A program made the translations under genes and the position numbers. The notes beneath the pieces were generated by a model. It did not search any database. It was not told the DNA's origin and worked only from the letters and a program-made list of their open reading frames with translations. From Rhabditoides inermis (lineage: Eukaryota > Nematoda > Chromadorea > Rhabditida > Rhabditidae), in contig CAWZYM010000408.1 of NCBI GenBank assembly GCA_963966185.1, positions 62,001 to 126,000 on the forward strand: DNA of 64,000 nucleotides, written 5' to 3'. How positions within the stretch are numbered: position 1 is the stretch's first letter; each line of letters starts with the position of its first letter. Shown one piece after another: positions 1 to 13,977 of this stretch.

Positions 1-353
1 CTTTATTATGCAAGAAGGGGCTTTCTGAGGATCTTTCTGAGAATGGGGGCGCGTTTTGAGTTCTTTTTGAGAGTTTTTGCAAGCAAAAAGTTGAGTCTGA
101 CCTCTACTTGAAGTCAAAGTCAGACTCGACTTTTGCTGGCAAAAGATCCACAGTACGATCTCAGAACGCCTTCTCCTCTAAAGCGGATTTTCGATACATA
201 ATCGAGTCTGACCGCGCCGGTTCTCTTTCTCTCTCTCCTCCTCCCTTCCCCTCCCTCCTCCCTTCCCCTCCCTCCCTCCCTCTCTCCCTTTCTCTTCCCT
301 CTCCCCTCTCCCTCTCCCTCCTTCCCTCCCTCCCCCCCTCTCTCTCCACTCAC

Positions 354-2275
<1,922 letters not shown>

Positions 2276-2706
2276 TACATGTGACCATAGAATCTGGTAA
2301 CCATGTGACACTAAGTAACTTTTACTTCTAGTAATCATAAAATATGGTAACCATAGCATTTAGCAACCATAACATCTAGTTCTCCACTGCAGCTTATTGT
2401 AGTTATTCACAGGCGTTTCATGTGTGACGCATCCTTGGGGTGTAATAAATTACGATAGGAGAGGGAAATTACGATACGATAGATTACGATGGGAAATCGT
2501 TGACGAAATGATGTATAGCCACATATAGATGTATAGTCTTTCTTCGACCCCCTTCACAGAGTGAATCTCTTGGATCAAGGGATACCTTCACCTGTACTTT
2601 AACGATAGAAGAACAATTTGAGCCACTTGTTTAAGGTTACGATAAAAACGTTGACCTACTCCACTTGCTTGGGTTTTCAATCCTAAACATGAACTAACTT
2701 TCGTAG

Positions 2707-3976
2707 CCGGAAAACACGCCAGTAGAAATAGAATTGCGAGTAGCATTTTCCTATGACGGACAGGATGAAATGCGGGCTATCCACAAGAAAGTCGGCGAAA
2801 ATTGTTTCTACTGGAAACAAAACGCGTATCCTGGGAACAAACTGGTATGCTTTTGCTTTATCATCGTTCGTTTAGTTTCCAGAACAACTCTGTGTGTGAG
2901 CGCCCTTCCGACCTGGCGACCGGATTCCACACTATAGTGACGTTACCCTGTTGTAGTTTTGAGTACTCTGCGTCGAAGGAAGACTATGGCTCGACACTTT
3001 CATGAATTAACTTCTACAAAATGTGAATGTATCGAGCACGACTGTTCCAGGATGATGGCTCTTCACCGGAATAGTTGCTTGAAAGTCAGCATTTGGAACA
3101 GGAAACTTCTTTGCAACGTTAGTAACGTTTTGTTTAAATTTTTGTTCTGTAATCACGTTTTAGACGTTTTACATTTGTCCCAATATTATTCTGGATGCAG
3201 CTATTTGTTTAATAGCGAAAAAGAAATTGCACACTTGTCATCGAAATTTGTTTCTCCGTTTTATGTGAAAAAATTGACTACCGGTATCACTACTATTTCA
3301 TTTTGATATTATGCAATTTCGAACTTAGACGCATTGTTCCATCCTGTCGAATGAAGAAAAGCTACCAATCGGTGTTTGATAATTCCAAAACTGCAACTAT
3401 TGATAATGGTTAGTTATCAATGTATTTCATATCACATAAACACAAAACGTATTTTTTTCAGAATTTAAAACATATGAAAATCAAATTGAAGTTTTCTCAA
3501 AATCGATGAGTTTGAGGCAAGACATTCTTAACAAAATTAACGATGCCATCTCAAAATCAGAGGTTTGTACTTTTGCGTGTTACAAAAATATACAAAACTA
3601 TTTCAGAAATATCAATCGATTTTCAACATTGCTCTGAACGTGACAGCCAAATGCAAAGATCCTTCGAAAAAATCAGTTTGTCGGTTCATCTGCAAGGATG
3701 TCACATTTACAAATAAGCATGACGTGAACCGTGTTTCTGACGAGGCTATAAAATATATAGAAACATTAGTGAGTAAAAACATGTACAACTGAACTCAACT
3801 TTACTTATTATTCAATTTTAGGAATCTATAGCCAAGCAGCGAATGTGAATCTGTCAAACATGTCGTTCAAAAAACTAGCCGAATCTCTGAAAAAAGCTAT
3901 GGACATAACACGTATACAGTCTGAGATGAAGAACAAACTTCTCCTCGAATTGAACCGCCATCGATCCATTGTCAAA
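2707..3976 (+). pseudogene. Decayed multi-exon gene of unknown function (copy 1)
   Basis: I do not recognise the protein. Exons with short introns can be followed. 2707-2844 (acceptor TTTCGTAG, donor GTATGC) contains YDGQDEMRAIHKKVGE. A segment from 2883 is Cys-rich (SVCERPSDL). 3462-3562 contains NQIEVFSKSMSLRQD. 3607-3768 contains NVTAKCKDPSKKSVCRFICK. 3822-3976 is followed by the donor GTATGC. Introns 2845-2882, 3409-3461, 3563-3606 and 3769-3821 are 38-53 nt. It is broken: the Cys-rich exon needs a frame change near 2990-3003, exon phases around 3283-3329 do not join, and the last exon has lost one base near 3834. Copy 3 reads through that last position. The LINE at 4019 sits in the next intron. 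Confidence 0.6.
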
Positions 3977-4018
3977 GTATGCTCAAAGTTTTCTGTCAAG
4001 CTTCACACTTGATGTTTA

Positions 4019-5398
4019 TAATAATAATAATAATAATAAATGTTTATCCATAAAACCGTCAGGCACTGAATAAGGATAGTGGGGATGGTTTGGTCGGTCG
4101 ATGTGTCGAGCAATCCAAGTCCACACACCGCAAGGCGAGACTGCAGCGCGCCCCTCAGAGGCACAAAGTGCTTGTGTGAGACACGCGCTCCCGGTAGGAA
4201 GCAGGCTGAAAGGTGAGAGCAGGAAAAGCCTGCTACGAGACACTACAATCAATGATAGTACTCACGCGATATACTAAAGCCTAGTGGGGTCGTCTAGTGG
4301 GTGAAGCAAAAAGAATCTATTGAGGGATAATTTAAATTCTTTCTTACTGTATGAACAAACGGTAGAACGGTCCAGCTTATTCCAATAGTTTACTACTCGG
4401 GAGGAAACAAAAGTTGGCTCAGAGCCAGAGGCAGTATAGGTTATTTTTAGTCCATTAGAACGTAGTGATGCAGCTCGTGAATCTCGGGGAACTAGTGTGA
4501 AAGGCATGTGCTGCGTATTCATATAACCATACAGGTAACGGTGTACTATACGCAGATCCGTTTTGACTCGTCTGAACCACAATGTTTCGAGAGATAGTTC
4601 AGATAAACGGTGGGGATATGACATTTTTGGCAATAATATTTTGGTAAATGCTCTCTGAACTTTGTCTAGATCATTAATACAACCCTCACTCATGTGACAC
4701 AAAATTTCAGATCCATACTCCAAAGTTGGTCGTATTGAAGTTTTGTAAAAATTCAAAAACAGTTCATTGTTTTTAGTGAACGTACGTTTCAGTGTGTTTG
4801 TTTGAGCCTTTGCTTTCTGAATGACCACCGAATGGTGTTTAGATGGGTCAAGAGTCGGGGTCATCCAGATACCAAGGTCGCGCACTACTTCCACGTTTGA
4901 CAAAGTCACATTATCACATTTATATGTTAACTTTGGATTTTTCTTGCCATAATTCAAAACCTCACATTTACTGACTGACAGTTTTAACTGCCGGTCTGCA
5001 AGGAAGTTTCGTGTACTATTCAGATCATGATTTAGTTTTTCATGGAAATCGGGAGTGTCATGACTGATATATAGCTTCATGTCGTCAGCATATGTTTTAT
5101 GCTCACTGTATTTGATTGCGTTTCTGTCAAGGTCGTTGATGTATAATAGGAATAAGAGTGGTCCAAGAACCGACCCTTGTGGTACACCGCTTAGTACTGG
5201 CAGCCAGTGTGAATGACATGATCCGATACGTACGGACTGCGACCTTTCACTCAGATAGCATGTTAGCCATTGCAGCACATCTCGGTTCAGACCATAGCGT
5301 TCACAAAGTATGAGAAGTCGGCGATGACATACCGTGTCGAATGCTTCGCTTACGTCTAGATAAATACAATCAACGTTTATTTTACTAGCTAATTTAGA
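4019..5398 (-). mobile_element. CR1/Jockey-like LINE, 3' part cut by duplication junction (copy 1)
   Basis: The minus-strand reverse transcriptase is open from 5398 to 4274. It shows LDVSEAFD, SGVPQGSVLGP and YADD, followed by the thumb region and a 3' UTR that ends in an (AAT/TTA)n tail at 4019-4039. The upstream 70-80 residues of the RT domain and the endonuclease are missing. Comparison with copy 3 shows this is the tandem duplication breakpoint, not ordinary 5' truncation. The ATG at 5425 belongs to the neighbouring unit and only happens to be in frame. Confidence 0.9.
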
Positions 5399-6450
5399 GA
5401 GAAGGACCACTCCGCCTGTCGACATTGGAGTGTGGGTAGTATACGAATGAACATTATACTACACTGTGAATCGGCATTTTTCTGTTTGCTTACTTCAATT
5501 ACATGTTGTGTCGTTAAACGTACGCATCTACGGTTCATCGGATCGGAAAAAGGGAGGAGCTCGGAGGTACACTGCAACGCGGGCGCCCGACAGAAGAAAG
5601 TTGATACAAGAATATTCAATTGCCTCTTTCTACAATAAATATGTAATTTGATATGCGTTCTTTTGTTTAGTGAATGTATGCAAATGCAACATCAAATGAA
5701 TGTACGTATGAAACGTTCAGAATAACAGATTGAGCTCAAGTCAATTATCGAACATGATGACTATGGCCAAATTTTAGGACTGACAAAGGCGGTACTATGA
5801 TAGTACTGAAAAACATAGCTACTATGGCAGTACTTTGACGTGCACGATGTTATGACAATAAAATCTCACAGGGACGATTTGTCATTCAGTTCAGTGTCTA
5901 TGTGCAGTCTTTGCTGACAACAGCATGTGGCAGTTGTGGCAGTATGGTACTGTGATGGGTTCGCTGTAGTATCACAAACATCGTGAAACACATTTCGTGG
6001 CGTGATTTGTGTGGTCGTTTTGAAAAAGTTTCATTTTCTATTTTAAAACAAAACGTTTTGTGCGAAGCGCTTCACATTTGCAATGAGTTACATACTCGCG
6101 TCAAACGACCACGTTACAAACACAGAACTGGAAATGTTTTAAGTATTTGATCACTCGACAAACTGTTCAGTTTTGCCATCAAATCAAAACTACGCGCTTG
6201 TTGAGTGTGAACCATACAAGTCACTCCATCCACAAACATTTTATAACATCTATTCACTCAGATACATTTTTTGCCTCGAAAAAAATACGTTTTTTGTACC
6301 ATCGGATATGTGTAATCGAGAGTCATTTACATACAAAATAGCGTTAAAATAGCACATTGTGGGGCATTCGAATAAATTTATCAGCAAAGAAAGAAAGAGA
6401 TAGAGAGAGATAGAGAGAGAGAGATAGAGAGAGAGATCGAAACGAGGCTG
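5399..6450. other. Non-coding start of the duplicated unit
   Basis: I see no supported gene here. The sequence holds repeated short TAGTACTG/CAGTACT motifs (5790-5840) and an A/T-rich stretch. At 6385-6436 there is an imperfect (GA)n tract leading into the minus-strand exon that ends at 6451. The same stretch recurs at 23622-24675. Confidence 0.6.
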
Positions 6451-6577
6451 CTACACAGTCTGTCTCTTGAAGTGCTCCATCCGCATGGCGACCTCTGTCA
6501 GTGCCTCCTCTTCGCTCGGACACGGATCAGCCAGAAACAGCAGAATCCACTGGTCCACACACATTCCCGGAGCGAGT
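6451..6577 (-). CDS. Putative terminal exon, unknown protein (copy 1)
   Basis: On the minus strand an acceptor (GATTGCAG) at 6578 opens about 42 codons that end in TAG at 6453-6451. The product reads GMCVDQWILLFLADPCPSEE, then a Glu-rich helix and FKRQTV. The pattern LLFLADPCPSEEEA resembles LYLSDYTEEEA and LWVLGGAYPSIDPD in the exon group at 354-2275. This may therefore be the last exon of a gene built from a repeated small domain. I do not recognise the family. Confidence 0.35.
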
Positions 6578-6967
6578 CTGCAATCAAACACTGTCATCTT
6601 TCACTGTCGCAATTCCGCTATTAATCTTTTCAACAGGATTGTGTCTATACAACGACAAGATCATTGAACTTGACGTGATGCTAGAGACTTTTGTTCTTTT
6701 TGTTGTGTTTATCAGCCTGGTTCCGACATGTACATACACACAATGGTACCATGATCGGTTATCTGGAAGCACACAAACAATCCTACAGTTGGAGTATTGG
6801 GGCTCTTTGGCTGGAACAGTGCGGCGCGAGTCCTGACTGTTCATGGTAGATGGGCGTGAACATCACGAAGTTACCAGTTCAGGGTGCCTTAGGTCAGTCC
6901 CCTTATTGGCTAGGCCGACGGTTGTTTAACTTGAATCTGTTGACAAACAAACTTTCAAACTCACTGA

Positions 6968-7671
6968 CCGAGTGCCGAGGAATTTGCAGTTGCTATCGTC
7001 GGAGATGATTCCAACGCACTCTGTGTCATTCCTGTGCTGCCAATCTTAAAAGATTTTTTCCCTGATTTTCCGAATGCGGTCGTTTTCGTTTTCTTCAATA
7101 AAAACGATTTTTGAAATTCTGTTAGCGCAGAAAGTTTGGTAAAATTAAAAACAATTTTTCCACCCTTGTACAACTTCCGAAAAAAAAGTTTTATTGACGA
7201 GAACAACAACGACCCCAACCTGAAGATCAGGCAAGATTACATTGTCCGGATAAATCCTTTAACTAACAAAATCATAACGTATAAACGAGATAATGAAGTT
7301 GGTGGTTGCAAAAGGAAGGGTTAACAACTCACACAACGGACAGATCTGAAATCGAATCTGATGTGACAGTAGGCAAAAGAGATGTGATATTAATTTGTCC
7401 GTCTTCCAATAGTGTAGTGATATGTTTCCAGAAAAAAACGCTGAACATTTTCATCGTGAGAATGTTGTATAATAACATCAGCAACCTGCTTCTACAAAAG
7501 CACGGACATTTCACTTGTTTCAATTCATCAGTTCTACATAGTTCCCTCCTACGTAGTTTACTAGCTTTTTCTCCTACACAGTTGACTAGTGTTCTTTTGC
7601 CAGTCGCCTGCCCAGTCAACTATATAGGAAAACACAATGATGCCTCACTCGAGCAGCCGGCGGCGCATTGA
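6968..7671 (+). pseudogene. Decayed plus-strand gene of unknown function (copy 1)
   Basis: One frame from 6968 reads SAEEFAVAIVGDDSNALCV, continues to FFNKNDF, hits TGA at 7112-7114, and goes on in the same frame (SLVKLKTIFPPLYNF, then ENNNDPNLKIRQDYIVRI) to TAA at 7322-7324. A second frame, 7306-7671, then reads SEIESDVTVGKRDVILICPS. Together they look like one coding region of about 200 codons broken by one stop and one frameshift. The amino-acid texture supports former coding, but the family is not recognised. The minus-strand frame across 6961-7218 is a shadow. Confidence 0.45.
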
Positions 7672-7790
7672 TGTCGGTCGAACTGCTCCGTCTCGTCGTT
7701 CGACTGGATCACCTCCAGACACTGCTGCTCGCCGTTCAGACGGATGAATGTCGTGCGCTGCAACGACATGTCAAGTCTTGAAAACTCCAT
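7620..7790 (-). CDS. Putative small exon/ORF, unknown (copy 1)
   Basis: A minus-strand ATG at 7790 opens 56 codons containing SLQRTTFIRLNGEQQCLEVI and then QSNDETEQFDRHQC. A possible donor GTGAGG follows the CAAGCS codons, so this is more likely a first exon than a complete protein. It lies 5' of the terminal exon at 6451-6577 on the same strand, and the two may belong to one gene. The family is not recognised. Confidence 0.3.
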   Translation of the reverse strand: MEFSRLDMSLQRTTFIRLNGEQQCLEVIQSNDETEQFDRHQCAAGCSSEASLCFPI

Positions 7791-7807
7791 TCCAGTCCGT
7801 CACGTTC

Positions 7808-7930
7808 TGTGCTGTAATGTCTACCTACCACTATAGCAAAAGGAATTATGAAATAGAAAATCATTGGCGGGGAGAGGCGCCTACCAAGAATGAACATGTT
7901 CACGTCTTCTTTCTACTTGAAACCGGTGGT
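7808..7930 (+). repeat. Dispersed ~125-bp segment with short open frame (member A)
   Basis: The segment from TGTAATGTCTACCTACCAC to TTGAAACC recurs at 17188-17312 within the same unit at roughly 90% identity. Both members encode an uninterrupted MSTYH...KRNYEIE.HWRGE.PTK frame with several replacements. It may be a mobilised exon or part of a short interspersed element. Copies A and B recur in the next unit at 26033-26155 and 27048-27172. Confidence 0.6.
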
Positions 7931-8547
7931 CGGCGGGAGCGTTGTGAGTTGTCGTCAAACTTTCAACTGCTGCTGAGCAAAAGATCCTCAAATCAAAAGA
8001 TGCTCAGATTTGATGTTGCCTTCGGTCTCTTCAAAACTTTGCCGAATGCCTTCGGAACACATTTAAAGAAGAACTCCGGGGAAAATAGGAATGCCGGTCA
8101 ATTGTGGCATAATGATACTTAGGAACACGATTCTGGCAATGAAAATTCTGAGAGGCTTCAAAAAGTTACGTTTTTGAATTATTTATTACGATTCCTTTGT
8201 CCAAATAGCCTAATTGGACGAGGGCGGAGCCTCACTCCGCTGCCCACCGCTGCCGTACTCGCGGTTTCCCGCCAAAATCTGGTTCCGGGCGCGCTAATGT
8301 TTTGGGCCTGTGACTCTTTTCCCGAAGTTCTTCTTTAACTGCGGTTCGAGTCGCTGCGAGAACACTTTCCAACTGCCTTCTTCGGAACACTGCCGAATCT
8401 TGCCGAACACTATCTCTTCTAGCTTTCTATCGTCTAGCTATTCCATCGAAACACCTGGGAACCGCACGAAAAATCTGAGAGACTGACTGCGCCGACGGTG
8501 CGTTCTGGGCGGAATGCTGGGGTCTGATCATCTCTTGTTTCGCAACT
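7931..8547. other. Non-coding, with repeated CCGAA/TTCGG motifs
   Basis: I see no convincing gene here. Short motifs such as GCCGAATG, CCTTCGGAACAC and TTCGGAACACTGCCGAA recur from 8010 to 8410 and resemble the stretch at 1945-2040. It ends at T8547, the left flank of the Helentron insertion. The same stretch in copy 2 is 26156-26772. Confidence 0.5.
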
Positions 8548-10416
8548 TCCCCCTTGCATACTAATATTTACTATGGTGTCTGTCTGTCCTTCTTTCCGGA
8601 AGGTTATCTTTCTTCAAAATCAGTATTATCACTTCACTTCTTTTAAAAAGTTTCTTCAAAACCCCAGTACGCAAAATTCCAAATATCTCGTCAATAGCGA
8701 TCTCCTAATCATAGTTATCACCTAATCTCTTAACTATGGAGAAAAATTTCAAAATACTTCAATTAGAACCAAATTTGGAGAGTAGGTGAATCGACCTAGA
8801 AAAAGTCGATAGCCGCGATACCAGCTGCCTGTGACCTCATCTTCATGCCCAAATAAGCGAATGTACCCAAAATGCACCCAAAATTCATGATCTTAGATTT
8901 CTCTAAAAATCGAACAGAAGAAAGATTACGTATAATAGACTATAGAAACTGGTTTCCTTTTTTGAAAAGTCACCAAATATGGCGAATATGATCGACTTTT
9001 CGTACAGACGAGATAGAGGGTCCAATTTGTAAACTTAAGCTTTTATGGGCAAAAAAGCTCTTCTGTCAAAGTTTCAGATCGATCGGACTTTGTCTTCATA
9101 CAGTATTAGACATTTTCTGAGCGCGCGTTACTTGCTGGGGTCGCGCCCACCGGATTGCTCGCTACCAGCCGCCAGGTCAACGGATCGATATCGAATAGTT
9201 GGCATTCGCAATCACTGACCCATATCCACTCAGTTGTGTCTTTTTTTGATAGGAATATTTCTAAATATAACAAGAATGAATTGAGTCAGTGGAAAAAGAC
9301 AAAATTTCTATCTTCAACGAATAACTTTGACAAAACGAAACGTTGAAGGTTGAAAGTTAAGTAAAATGTTTCTAGACGTCAATAGATAGTGTTTTCTAAC
9401 GATTAAATCAACCTCAAACTGTTTCAAACTCCTTCACACGTGCGCCCAACGTGTTAGGGCGCGCCAGCCGGCTTCTTTTCTCGAAGTCATTGTAGACGTA
9501 ATATAGAACTGTGTACTGTATATTTTTCAGTTGAAAGTAAGTTTTGAGTTTATTACCTGTACTCTTGTACATATTCAGCCTGAAATTCCGCTTTTCGATG
9601 CAGTACAGTGTCGAGTGGAAGTGAGGTGAGGTGAGAATCGAGTTCACCTTACATGTCATTTGGCAAGCACAGGCGATCAAATTATATTTTCAGAACGTGA
9701 GAGAGTAGACAGTAGGGAAAGAAGACAGTAGATGAGAGATTAGTACTTTCTGTTTAAAAAAGTTTTTACATAACTGTCTCTCGAAAGTCGCAGTGACTAC
9801 TGCAGATGTGAGAATAGAAGAGTAGACAGAAGGTGCCATAGTACTGTCTCTAGAAAGTTGTTGTAACCGATGCAGAGACGTGAGAATAGACAAAAGAGAG
9901 AAAGATGGGGAGAGAGAAGGTAGGAGAGAGAAAAGAGGAGAGAGAAGGGAGAGTAGACATAACTGTCTTTCGAAATTCGCAGTGATAGTGATTACTGCAG
10001 ATGTGAAAGTAAGAGTGGAAGAGGTGACGAGAGGTGAAAGTAGACAGAAGAAAACATAGTAATGTCTCCAGAAAGTTTTTGTCACAATGAAAGAAAAAGA
10101 TGCAGTAGACAAACAAGAGCATATGTAGTATTAGTATTGTCTCTAGAAAGTTGACAGTATATTAGACAATAGAGAATATAATACTGTTTCTAGAGAACAT
10201 AATACTGAGAGAGAAAGAGAAAGAGATAGGGAGACAGTGGTAGATTCGAACTGCAGCGAGGTAGATCGAAAACTATCGCTCTGGCGCAGAGTATATGTTA
10301 CTTCGCAAGAGTGATTAGAGAGCAATCAACTATCAAACATGCAAGACGAACTATTCTTCTATTTTCTTTTTCGTATACCTAGTGCGTAGGCGCGCGACAG
10401 CGCGCCGGAGCACTAG
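8548..10416 (+). mobile_element. Helentron/Helitron-like element 1 of a head-to-tail trio
   Basis: The element starts TCCCCCTTGCATACTAATAT and soon reads CTATGGTGTCTGTCTGTCC, typical of rolling-circle transposon 5' ends. It ends with a hairpin (outer stem CTAGTGC/GCACTAG, inner GCGCGC pair) finishing in CTAG at 10416. There is no Rep/helicase coding, so it is non-autonomous. The middle (about 9700-10150) is a degenerate tandem array of ~90-130 bp units around CTGTCTCTAGAAAGTT and TGCAGATGTGAGA. The left flank is T8547. The trio as a whole fills a T^T site that is empty at 26772/26773, with no target duplication. Confidence 0.8.
10379..10416 (+). other. 3' terminal hairpin of Helentron-like element 1
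   Basis: The outer stem CTAGTGC pairs with GCACTAG and encloses a GCGCGC pair. The last four bases are CTAG. This is the canonical position and form of a Helitron-type 3' terminator. The inner sequence (GGCGCGCGACAGCGCGCCGG) is very like the GC-rich core of the 139-bp minisatellite further right. Confidence 0.8.
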
Positions 10417-11331
10417 TCGCAGCGCCCGCTGCGCCTGGCTGTGCAAAATGCCCTATGGTTTCCGTCCGTCCATCGCTCTACCGCGCCACCCACTACTCCT
10501 ATCTAGCCAAACGTGACATCGATCCGATGGTCTCGGTCCCGAGATGCAGGATTCCAATTTTCAGCCCTTTATCTCTCATATCCGCGGAGCTATAAGCTCA
10601 AGAAGGTCCGACGAAATAGCGCGTAATCCGAGAGAGTCAGACAGAAAACAGGCGAAATAGTGTGTGAGGCGAGGAGACGGGTCACTGGCGAATCGGCTGC
10701 GGCGAGTAGACCTTACAAGAACGAGCACTGCGGATCGCAGACTTCAGCTATCGAAAAACGGTTTCGACGTCACTCCTCTACACTCCCTCACCTACAAATC
10801 TGCCCGTAATCTTTTTATAACTCCTCCTGGTTTCCTTTCACGAAGTGATTTAGTCGAGGCGAGGCGACACCAAACAGTTGTTGCGGGCTGTTCAAGAAAA
10901 CTAGGCAACCGTGTAAGGTCTCCCTTTACTACAATATGCAAATAGGTGGCCACTACACTTCTACCAAAATTTGCATCTTTTTATGACCTCTGACGCCCGC
11001 TAGCAATTAAATTCCTCTAATCGACGTCGTTCTATTGCCCCGCGACGAGAGAGTGTGGCGAGGTGAGAGTGCGCCAGCTGCCAGTCTGTCTGATGTCAGA
11101 GAAAGAGACAGTCAATTGTGCAAATGAGCGAGAACATCACCACGCACTACGAAACAGCTCACCACACTCCAACAAACTGTGCGAATTTGGTTTTCTGACC
11201 ACATACAATAAAACATTACTATATGCACTCACGACATTCTATATTCAATCAGGGAAGTGAGGCGAGGCGAAATACTTTGTAGTACCACATCCTTTTCTCA
11301 TCCAATTCCTTTTCTCATCCCTCTCTTTTTC

Positions 11332-11372
<41 letters not shown>

Positions 11373-11523
11373 TCTCTCTCTTTCTCTCCCTCTCTCCCTC
11401 TCTTCCTCTCTCTGTCTCTGTCTCTCTATCTCTCTCTCTCTCTCTCTTATATTTTATAATATTAGACCAGTGATAACTATAAATTAAACTTGGAACTATA
11501 ATAAATAATAATTGTCAACCAGT

Positions 11524-12555
11524 GATCAATGTTTTATTATAATTACTGATCTACTGATCGGCTTTGACCGCGGAGACGCGCGAAGCGTGCCGGAGCGCTT
11601 TTTATGAGCATACGAAAGAGTAAAAAATCAGAGAGTCGGAGAAAATGCATATCAGTATCAGTGATCAATGTTTTGTTATAATTACTGACCTACTGATCGG
11701 CTTTGACCGCGGAGGCGCGCGAAGCGTGCCGGAGCGCCTTCTATGTGCCTACGAATGAGTAAAAAATCAGAGAGTCGGAGAAAATGCTTATCAGTATCAG
11801 TGATCAATGTTTTATTATAATTACTGATCTACTGATCGGCTTTGACCGCGGAGACGCGCGAAGCGTGCCGGAGCGCTTTTTATGAGCATACGAAAGAGTA
11901 AAAAATCAGAGAGTCGGAGAAAATGCATATCAGTATCAGTGATCAATGTTTTGTTATAATTACTGATCTACTGATCGGCTTTGACCGCGGAGGCGCGCGG
12001 AGCGTGCCGGAGCGCCTTCCATGTGCTTACGAGAGAGTAAAAGATCAGAGAGTAGGAGAAAATACATATCAGTATCAGTGATCAATGTATTATTATAATT
12101 ACTGATCTACTGATCGGCTTTGACCGCGGAGGCGCGCGAAGCGTGCCGGAGCGCCTTCTATGTGCCTACGAATGAGTAAAAAATCAGAGAGTCGGAGAAA
12201 ATGCATATCAGTATCAGTGATCAATGTATTATTTTAATTACTGATCTACTGATCGGCTTTGACCGCGGAGGCGCGCGAAGCGTGCCGGAACGCCCTCTAT
12301 GTGCATACGAGAGAGTAAAATATCAGAGAGTAGGAGAAAATGCATATCAGTATCAGTGATCAATATATCATTATAATTACTGATCTACTGATCGGCTTTG
12401 ACCGCGGAGGCGCGCGGAGCGTTCCGGAGCGCCCTCCATGTGCATACGAGAGAGTAAAATATCAAAGAGTAGGAGAAAATGCATATCAGTATCAGTGATC
12501 ATTATATTGTTATTTTTAATACTGATCTACTGATAGGCTCTGACAGCGGAGCGTG
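11524..12555 (+). repeat. 139-bp minisatellite array in element 2
   Basis: The landmark GATCAATG/GATCATT occurs at 11524, 11663, 11802, 11941, 12080, 12219, 12358 and 12497, a constant step of 139 bp. Each monomer contains GACCGCGGAGGCGCGCG(A/G)A, then GCGTGCCGGAGCGC, and an imperfect palindrome TTACTGATCTACTGAT. The core resembles the element 3' hairpin. Confidence 0.95.
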
Positions 12556-12753
12556 CCTAGACTGTGACACTTTCTAATTATTTAAAATTACTGAAAATAA
12601 AAAAATAAGGAAAGAAATAAAGATCAGCCATCTACTGGAAGACTGACAACAGCACTTCTAGCACAGCTCCTAATAGCACTTCCAGAGCACATATCAAGTC
12701 AATCTATATATCAATCGATAGATAATTTTCTCCTCTATTTTATACCTATATTT

Positions 12754-12774
12754 CTAGCGCGCGAAGCGCGCTAG
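12754..12774 (+). other. 3' terminal hairpin of Helentron-like element 2
   Basis: This is a perfect 9-bp stem (CTAGCGCGC paired with GCGCGCTAG) around a GAA loop, ending in CTAG. The next base, T12775, starts element 3. Confidence 0.85.
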
Positions 12775-13672
12775 TCGCAGCGCCCGCTGCGCCGCTCTGG
12801 CTAAATGTCCTATGGTGTCTGTACGTCCATCGCTCTACCGCGCCACCCACTACTCCTATCTAGCCAAACGTGACATCGATCCGATGGTCTCGGTCCCGAG
12901 ATGCAGGATTCCAATTTTCAGATCTTTATCTCTCATATCCGCGGAGCTATAAGCTCCAGAATGTCCGACGAAATAGCACGTAATCAGAGAGAGTCAGACA
13001 GAAAACAGGCGAAATAGTATGTGAGGCGAGGAGACGGGTAGGTGGTTGAACGGTTGCATCGAGTAGGCCTTACAAGAACGAGTACTGCGAATCGCAGACT
13101 CCAGCTTTCGAGAAACGGTTTCGACGTCACTCCTCTACACTCCTTCACCTACAAATCTGCCCGTAATCTTTTTATAAATCCTCCTGGTTTCCTTTCACGA
13201 AGTGATTTAATCGAGGCGAGGCGACGCCAAACAATTGTCGCGGGCTGTTCAAGAAAACTAGGCAATCGTGTAAGGTCTCCCTTTACTACAACATGCAAAT
13301 AGGTGGCCACTACACTTCTACCAAAATTCGCATCTTTTTGTGACCTCTGACGCCCGCTATCAATTAAATTCCTCTAATCGACGCCACTTTATTGCCCCGC
13401 GACGAGAGAGTGTGGCGAGGTGAGAGTGCGCCAGCTGCCAGTCTGTCTGATGTCAGAGAAAGAGACAGTCAATTGTGCAAATGAGCGAGAGTATCACCAT
13501 GCACTACGAAACAGCTCACCACACTCCAACAAACTATTTTCTGAGCACATACAATAAAACAATACTATATGCACTCACGTCATTCTATATTCAAAGATAG
13601 AAGTGAGGCAAGGCGAAATACTGTGTAACCTCCTTTTCTCATCTCTCTCCTTTACTTATCCCTCTCTTCTCA

Positions 13673-13715
<43 letters not shown>

Positions 13716-13861
13716 TTCTCTTTCTCTCCCTCTCTCCATCTCTTCCTCTATCCCTCTCTTATATATTATGATTTTAGATTATTGGTACTATGAAGTCTAT
13801 GAAGTCTACTGGGATCTAAAATAAATAATAATTGTCAACCAGCTGCTCATCCCACTCTTTT

Positions 13862-13897
<36 letters not shown>

Positions 13898-13977
13898 GCT
13901 CGCTCAAACTTTATAATATAAGACCAGTAATAACTATAAAGTATATTTGTATCTCTGATAAATAAAAATTTCAACCA

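Larger units (their letters stand above)
10417..12774 (+). mobile_element. Helentron/Helitron-like element 2
   Basis: It begins TCGCAGCGCCCGCTGCGCC, a self-complementary 5' tip, directly after the CTAG of element 1. It continues with CCTATGGTTTCCGTCCGTCC. The 5' kilobase is homologous to element 3. It then holds a (TC)n tract (about 11334-11450), 7.4 copies of a 139-bp minisatellite, a unique 3' segment and a hairpin ending CTAG at 12774. There is no transposase coding. The frame at 10664-10945 is open in both elements 2 and 3 but is not recognisable. Confidence 0.8.

Noticed and set aside
4016..4252. 78-codon minus-strand frame after the RT (copies at 22242 and 32143)
   Set aside because: It lies in the LINE 3' UTR, ends in the (AAT)n tail and has no family features.
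4019..5398. Ordinary 5' truncation of the LINE on insertion
   Set aside because: Copy 3 has the same insertion point at the 3' tail but continues upstream, so the missing part was removed by the duplication junction.
5389..5425. ATG of the RT frame in copies 1 and 2 as a true start
   Set aside because: It sits beyond the duplication junction in unrelated sequence and is in frame only by chance.
10664..13302. Frame open in both Helentron-like elements 2 and 3 (about 86-93 codons)
   Set aside because: The two copies differ at replacement sites as freely as at silent ones and match no domain I know. The openness may be chance in a young pair.
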